This document shows, piece after piece, positions 23,631-27,126 of a DNA stretch of 27,126 nt. Source of the DNA: CAYLMG01 sp964464635 (GTDB lineage Bacteria > Planctomycetota > Phycisphaerae > Sedimentisphaerales > Anaerobacaceae); contig CAYXGT010000031.1 in NCBI GenBank assembly GCA_964464635.1, positions 1-27,126 on the forward strand, read 5' to 3'. The notes below the pieces were generated by a model, which saw nothing but the letters and a program-made list of their open reading frames with translations, was not told where the DNA came from and searched no databases. The position numbers and the translations under genes were made by a program. The stretch's first letter is position 1; every line of letters starts with the position of its first letter.

Positions 23631-23693
23631 TTTCCTTATCGGATACAATCATGCGATTACAACAACTACTAAAATTAATAGGAGTTTTGAAAT

Positions 23694-24806
23694 ATGCGTA
23701 AATTCGTTCCTCTGTTAATCATAATTCTTGCCCTGAGCAACGGGTGCAAAAAGGAAAAGCCACAATTCACCGATATCGAGCTCGAACTTATGCCTCAGCC
23801 GCAAAGAGAAAACCTCCCCGCAGCCACCGGCGGTTTCGTTTTCGCCGTTGGAACAGAAACTATAACCAGTACGGAAATCGTTGAGCCGCTCACCGAATAT
23901 TACGCAGACCTCGTAAAAAAAACATCTCTTGACAATTTCAAAAAACAGGCAAAACCTCAGGTCGAGAATTTCGTCATGAACAAAATATCGAATCTTCTGC
24001 TTTATCAGCAGGCAAAACTTGACGCCACGGACCAAATCGACGAACCGCTCAAGAAAGCCGTCGAAAGCGAAGTAAGAAAATTTATTGCTGAGTTCGGCGG
24101 CGACTACGCCAAAGCCGAAGAAGCACTAAAAAATGACGGCTTCACCGGCTGGCAGGATTTCAGGGAATACCAGAAAAAGCTAATCCTCAGCCAGTCTTAC
24201 CTCGCAAACCAAATGCCCGAAGAAAAACCTGTAACTTATAGTGAAATGATGGACTACTACAACGCGGTCAAAGACAAAGTCTTTATCCGTCCACCCAAAA
24301 TATCTTTTCAACTAATCGATATTCAGTTAAACAAACTAAGCCCTGCCGACCCAAATACTACCAAACAGCAAGCCGCGGAGCAGCGAGCAAACGCCATTCT
24401 AAAACGCATCCAGGCAGGCGAAGATTTCGGAAATCTCGCAAAAGAATTCTCGCACGGCCCCTGGGCGCCGCTCGGCGGACTCTGGAAACCGCTCAATCCC
24501 GGTTCTCTGGCCCCGCCTTACGACATACTCGCAAAATACACACAGAATATCGAGCCAGGACAAATAATCGGACCAATCAATACGGATGAGCACATCTTCA
24601 TAATGAAACTGCTCGAAAAACAAAAACAACAGGCGGCAGCCTTCGAGGATGTGCAAAAAGAAATTAAAAGAAAAATACTCGCAGACCGCCGAATTCAGGC
24701 CATCGACCAGATTGTATCAAAACTCATTCAACAGGCCGACATCGCCAATATGGACGAGTTTATCGACTTCTGTCTGCAAAAAATCTATGAAAAAAACAGA
24801 GCCTAA
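23694..24806 (+). CDS. Parvulin-type peptidyl-prolyl isomerase, lipoprotein (SurA/PrsA-like)
   Basis: The enzyme should assist folding of exported proteins. Of its 370 residues, 1-18 form a lipoprotein signal (MRKFVPLLIIILALSNGC, lipobox S-N-G-C). Residues about 45-165 are a helical SurA-N-like chaperone region (GTETITSTEIVEPLTEYY, MNKISNLLLYQQAKL). Residues about 190-310 form the PPIC/rotamase domain: RPPKISFQLIDIQL, AILKRIQAGEDFGNLAKEFS, GPWAPLGGLW, then IEPGQIIGPINTDEHIFIMK. The order matches SurA and PrsA but with a single rotamase domain. AGGAG lies about nine bases before the ATG. The 3' end overlaps acpS by 20 bases. Substrate proteins cannot be inferred. Confidence 0.85.
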   Translation: MRKFVPLLIIILALSNGCKKEKPQFTDIELELMPQPQRENLPAATGGFVFAVGTETITSTEIVEPLTEYYADLVKKTSLDNFKKQAKPQVENFVMNKISNLLLYQQAKLDATDQIDEPLKKAVESEVRKFIAEFGGDYAKAEEALKNDGFTGWQDFREYQKKLILSQSYLANQMPEEKPVTYSEMMDYYNAVKDKVFIRPPKISFQLIDIQLNKLSPADPNTTKQQAAEQRANAILKRIQAGEDFGNLAKEFSHGPWAPLGGLWKPLNPGSLAPPYDILAKYTQNIEPGQIIGPINTDEHIFIMKLLEKQKQQAAAFEDVQKEIKRKILADRRIQAIDQIVSKLIQQADIANMDEFIDFCLQKIYEKNRA

Positions 24807-25221
24807 CTCTAATAAAAATTCTAAAATCGTCTCTCACGGTATCGACCTCGTCGATTGTCCGAGAATTGAAGATATGCTCGCCCGTCACGGCAAACGATTT
24901 ATAAGCCGCATCTTCACAAAAGCTGAACAGCAATATGCTCAAAAAAATAAAAAAAACAAAATTGAAAAGCTTGCCGGCCGTTTCGCCGCAAAGGAAGCTG
25001 TCCTGAAAATGATGGGTACCGGCTGGATAGGAAAAATCGCCTGGACAGACATCGAAATAATAAATAATCCCGCCGGTCAGCCCGAGGTCAAGCTCACCGG
25101 CGAAGTTAAAAAAATCGCAAAAAAACTCAGTATAAAACAGATTGGTATCAGCATTACACATACCGCCAACTTCGCAATAGCCTCGGCCGTTGCTCTGGCA
25201 AATAAAAATGAAAAAAAATGA
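24787..25221 (+). CDS. acpS: Holo-[acyl-carrier-protein] synthase
   Basis: AcpS transfers 4'-phosphopantetheine from CoA to the acyl carrier protein. Motifs are HGIDLVDCPRIEDML with metal-ligand Asp20, FISRIFTKAEQQY, GRFAAKEAVLKMMGTG with Glu70, TDIEIINNPAGQPEVKL and SITHTANFAIASAVA. The 144-residue product from ATG 24787 is slightly longer than usual (about 120-130) because of a ten-residue polar N-terminus. The frame is open back to 24649, but the extra residues lie inside the prolyl isomerase gene and do not look like the family. The gene overlaps its upstream neighbour by 20 bases and mnmG by 14, which suggests one transcript and coupled translation. It depends on CoA, whose synthesis begins with panB at the left end of the window. 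Confidence 0.92.
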   Translation: MKKTEPNSNKNSKIVSHGIDLVDCPRIEDMLARHGKRFISRIFTKAEQQYAQKNKKNKIEKLAGRFAAKEAVLKMMGTGWIGKIAWTDIEIINNPAGQPEVKLTGEVKKIAKKLSIKQIGISITHTANFAIASAVALANKNEKK

Positions 25222-27019
25222 CTTCGACTGTATCGTTATAGGTGCAGGGCACGCAGGCGTAGAGGCCGCTTTTGCAGCCGCAAAAATCGGCGCTAAAACC
25301 GCACTTATCACTATCAGCAAAAATACAATTGCAAAAATGAGCTGCAACCCTGCCATTGGCGGCCTCGCAAAAGGACAAATCGCTCGCGAAGTAGATGCCC
25401 TCGGCGGACTTATGGGCCTGGCCACCGACGCAACGGGTATCCAGTTCAGAATTCTCAACCGCTCAAAAGGCCCTGCTGTCCAGTCGCCCCGCGCACAAAC
25501 CGACAAATACAAATACTCGCAATGGATGGCAGAAACTCTCGAACAAACACAGAACCTGTCAATCATCGAAGCAATGGCAACCGATATTATCACCGAAAAC
25601 AATAAAGTAAAAGCGGTCAAATGTAATAACGGCACCCTATATCAAACAAAAACCGTTATCATCGCAACGGGAACATTCCTTCAGGGCCTGATGCACATCG
25701 GCACCGAGCAATTCCCAGGCGGCAGGCTCAATGAGCCCGCAAGCACAGAGCTTTCCTCGTGCCTAAAGAGTCTCGGATTAAAACTCGGACGACTAAAAAC
25801 AGGCACACCGGCCCGCCTCGACGGCTCAACCGTAAATCTCGAAAAACTCGAAATCCAGCTCGGTGACAGCCAACCTGTGCCCTTCTCGTTCTTAAACGAC
25901 TCAATCGACCGTCGCCAGATCCCCTGCTGGATAACCTACACAAACGAAAAAATCCATAAGCTGCTCAGAGATAACCTCGACCGTGCTCCTCTTTACACAG
26001 GCCAGATAAAATCTGTCGGACCGCGATACTGCCCGAGCATCGAAGGCAAAATCGTTCGCTTCGCCGACAAAAATCGTCATCAGGTTTTTCTCGAACCGGA
26101 AGATGAAAACATAACCACAATTTACTGCAATGGAATCAGCACATCCTTTCCGAAAGACATCCAGCAGCAAATGCTGAAATTACTGCCCGGCACAGAAAAT
26201 GCAAAAATAGTCCACTTCGCCTATGCAATCGAATACGACTATTGCCCGCCGGTTCAGCTCAAAAACAATCTCGAAACAAAAAAAATCGATGGCCTGTTCC
26301 TCGCAGGACAAATCAACGGCACCAGCGGCTATGAAGAGGCCGCGGCTCAGGGTATCATTGCAGGAATAAACGCAGCAAAAAAACTTCAGCACGCCGAACC
26401 CGTTATCCTCAGCAGAGAGCAGGCCTACACAGGCGTCCTCATCGATGACCTTCTGACCAAAGATATAAATGAGCCTTATCGGATGTTTACCTCAAGGGCG
26501 GAATATCGATTGAGTCTGCGGTCCGATAACGCAGACCGAAGATTAACGCAAATCGGCAAATCCGTCGGCCTCGTTGACCAGAAAAGATGGCAAAGATACA
26601 CCAAAAAGCTTTCTGACATCGAAAAACTCAAAGATTATCTGACGCAAAATCGACAGGGTAATTTCAGCCTATGGCAAATCCTATCGCGTCCGAACAGCCC
26701 ATTAGCCGAAATATTGTCCGATAATGAATATGTCAAAACCGAGCGTTTCGACAAATCTGTCATTGAAGCCGTGATTATCGACGCAAAATACGCAGGCTAC
26801 CTCGAAAAACAGCAAAAAATCGTCGCTGCCCTTAAATCACTCGAAAAGAAAAAAATCCCTGACGGCATCGATTACCAAAAAATCGAGCATCTCCGCTCCG
26901 AGGCAAAAGAAAAGCTGACCGCCTTTCGCCCCGCAACCCTCGCCCAGGCTTCCCGTATCGGTGGAATAACACCTGCCGACATTACCGTAATTCAGGTATA
27001 TCTGAAAAAGTATCATTAA
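25208..27019 (+). CDS. mnmG: tRNA uridine-5-carboxymethylaminomethyl modification enzyme
   Basis: MnmG (GidA), together with MnmE, installs the cmnm5 group on the wobble uridine of certain tRNAs, using FAD and methylene-tetrahydrofolate. The 603-residue protein has CIVIGAGHAGVEAAFAAAKI (FAD fold), MSCNPAIGGLAKGQIAREVD, NRSKGPAVQSPRAQTDK, TGTFLQGLMHIG, GRLKTGTPARLDG, RYCPSIEGKIVRF, FLAGQINGTSGYEEAAAQG (second FAD motif) and FTSRAEYRLSLRSDNAD. The C-terminal helical domain that binds MnmE is present. A TTG at 25190 is in frame, but ATG 25208 fits the family start (MKKNDFDCIVIGAG). It overlaps acpS by 14 bases. The mnmE partner is not in the window. Confidence 0.95.
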   Translation: MKKNDFDCIVIGAGHAGVEAAFAAAKIGAKTALITISKNTIAKMSCNPAIGGLAKGQIAREVDALGGLMGLATDATGIQFRILNRSKGPAVQSPRAQTDKYKYSQWMAETLEQTQNLSIIEAMATDIITENNKVKAVKCNNGTLYQTKTVIIATGTFLQGLMHIGTEQFPGGRLNEPASTELSSCLKSLGLKLGRLKTGTPARLDGSTVNLEKLEIQLGDSQPVPFSFLNDSIDRRQIPCWITYTNEKIHKLLRDNLDRAPLYTGQIKSVGPRYCPSIEGKIVRFADKNRHQVFLEPEDENITTIYCNGISTSFPKDIQQQMLKLLPGTENAKIVHFAYAIEYDYCPPVQLKNNLETKKIDGLFLAGQINGTSGYEEAAAQGIIAGINAAKKLQHAEPVILSREQAYTGVLIDDLLTKDINEPYRMFTSRAEYRLSLRSDNADRRLTQIGKSVGLVDQKRWQRYTKKLSDIEKLKDYLTQNRQGNFSLWQILSRPNSPLAEILSDNEYVKTERFDKSVIEAVIIDAKYAGYLEKQQKIVAALKSLEKKKIPDGIDYQKIEHLRSEAKEKLTAFRPATLAQASRIGGITPADITVIQVYLKKYH

Positions 27020-27025
27020 AAGCCT

Positions 27026-27126
27026 ATGAAACTCAAAGACAACCTATACAACAAACAATTAAAACGCAGCGAGCCGAAATTCAAGCTCTGGCGCTATGCC
27101 GGCCTGCTCTTGACTTACAAATGCAA
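27026..27126 (+). CDS. Possible radical SAM protein, first 33 codons only
   Basis: An ATG seven bases after the mnmG stop opens a frame that runs to the window end. It starts MKLKDNLYNKQLKRSEPKF and continues KLWRYAGLLLTYKCN. The last part (Y-A-G-L-L-L-T-Y-K-C) resembles the strand leading into the first cysteine of a C-x3-C-x2-C cluster of a radical SAM enzyme. The remaining cysteines would lie just beyond the window, so the call is tentative. No SD is obvious in the short gap. It would be co-transcribed with mnmG. Confidence 0.5.
   Translation, partial: MKLKDNLYNKQLKRSEPKFKLWRYAGLLLTYKC

Noticed and set aside
22912..23652. Minus-strand open frame of 246 codons opposite the propeller gene
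   Set aside because: The plus-strand frame has a signal peptide, an SD and repeated propeller blades. The antisense frame shows none of these.
24760..25635. Minus-strand open frame of 291 codons opposite acpS and mnmG
   Set aside because: It lies antisense to two unmistakable genes. Its translation is Cys/Phe-rich and has no family motif, so it is a shadow of codon bias.

Overview
The window looks like chromosomal DNA of a Planctomycetota bacterium, most likely class Phycisphaerae (Sedimentisphaerales-like). This is inference from gene content, not from a marker gene. The clues are a PdxJ of the 'SVN...KIA.LRNAR / TVHPRPDERHI' subtype, a propeller protein next to mfd, moderate G+C, and a mixture of genes with good Shine-Dalgarno (SD) sites and genes with none. 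Most of the window is housekeeping metabolism. I see no rRNA, tRNA, CRISPR array, insertion sequence or phage gene.

Layout. 1-824 (-) is the N-terminal part of an APC-family amino acid permease cut by the window edge. 825-1472 is a long non-coding stretch with a promoter, a hairpin and a possible 21-residue ORF. 1473-2330 (+) is panB (pantothenate/CoA). 2331-2917 is mostly non-coding and holds what looks like the broken 5' end of a membrane-protein gene on the minus strand. 2918-4575 (+) carries a DUF6941-like protein and a GT-B glycosyltransferase that lacks the usual E-x7-E glutamates. 4666-6304 (-) is a tight pdxJ-dapA pair (vitamin B6, lysine/diaminopimelate). It diverges from ltaE (threonine aldolase, +) across a short region with two good promoters.

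7541-12578 is a pentose module. A secreted GH31 enzyme of the alpha-xylosidase (YicI) type (+) converges on a minus-strand pair of xylulokinase and a divergent xylose-isomerase-like protein. The set would release xylose from xyloglucan-type side chains, isomerise it and phosphorylate it to xylulose 5-phosphate. The transketolase at 17106 could then use that product.

12654-13619 (-) is an orphan type II secretion/type IV pilus F protein. 13739-17000 (+) has an SDR reductase, pgsA (phosphatidylglycerophosphate synthase), ribBA (riboflavin) and a small lipoprotein. Transketolase follows and ends in a textbook terminator. The right end (+) is a compact chain: mfd (transcription-repair coupling), a TolB-like propeller protein, a lipoprotein parvulin-type prolyl isomerase, acpS, mnmG, and the first 33 codons of a possible radical SAM protein. 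Several neighbours in this chain overlap by 14-20 bases.

I found no convincing new multi-gene system. The most unusual items are the hairpin/SD/mini-ORF element at 1102-1245, the glycosyltransferase without its signature glutamates, the divergent xylose isomerase with its local GH31 partner, and promoters that predict leaderless mRNAs for mfd and the SDR gene.
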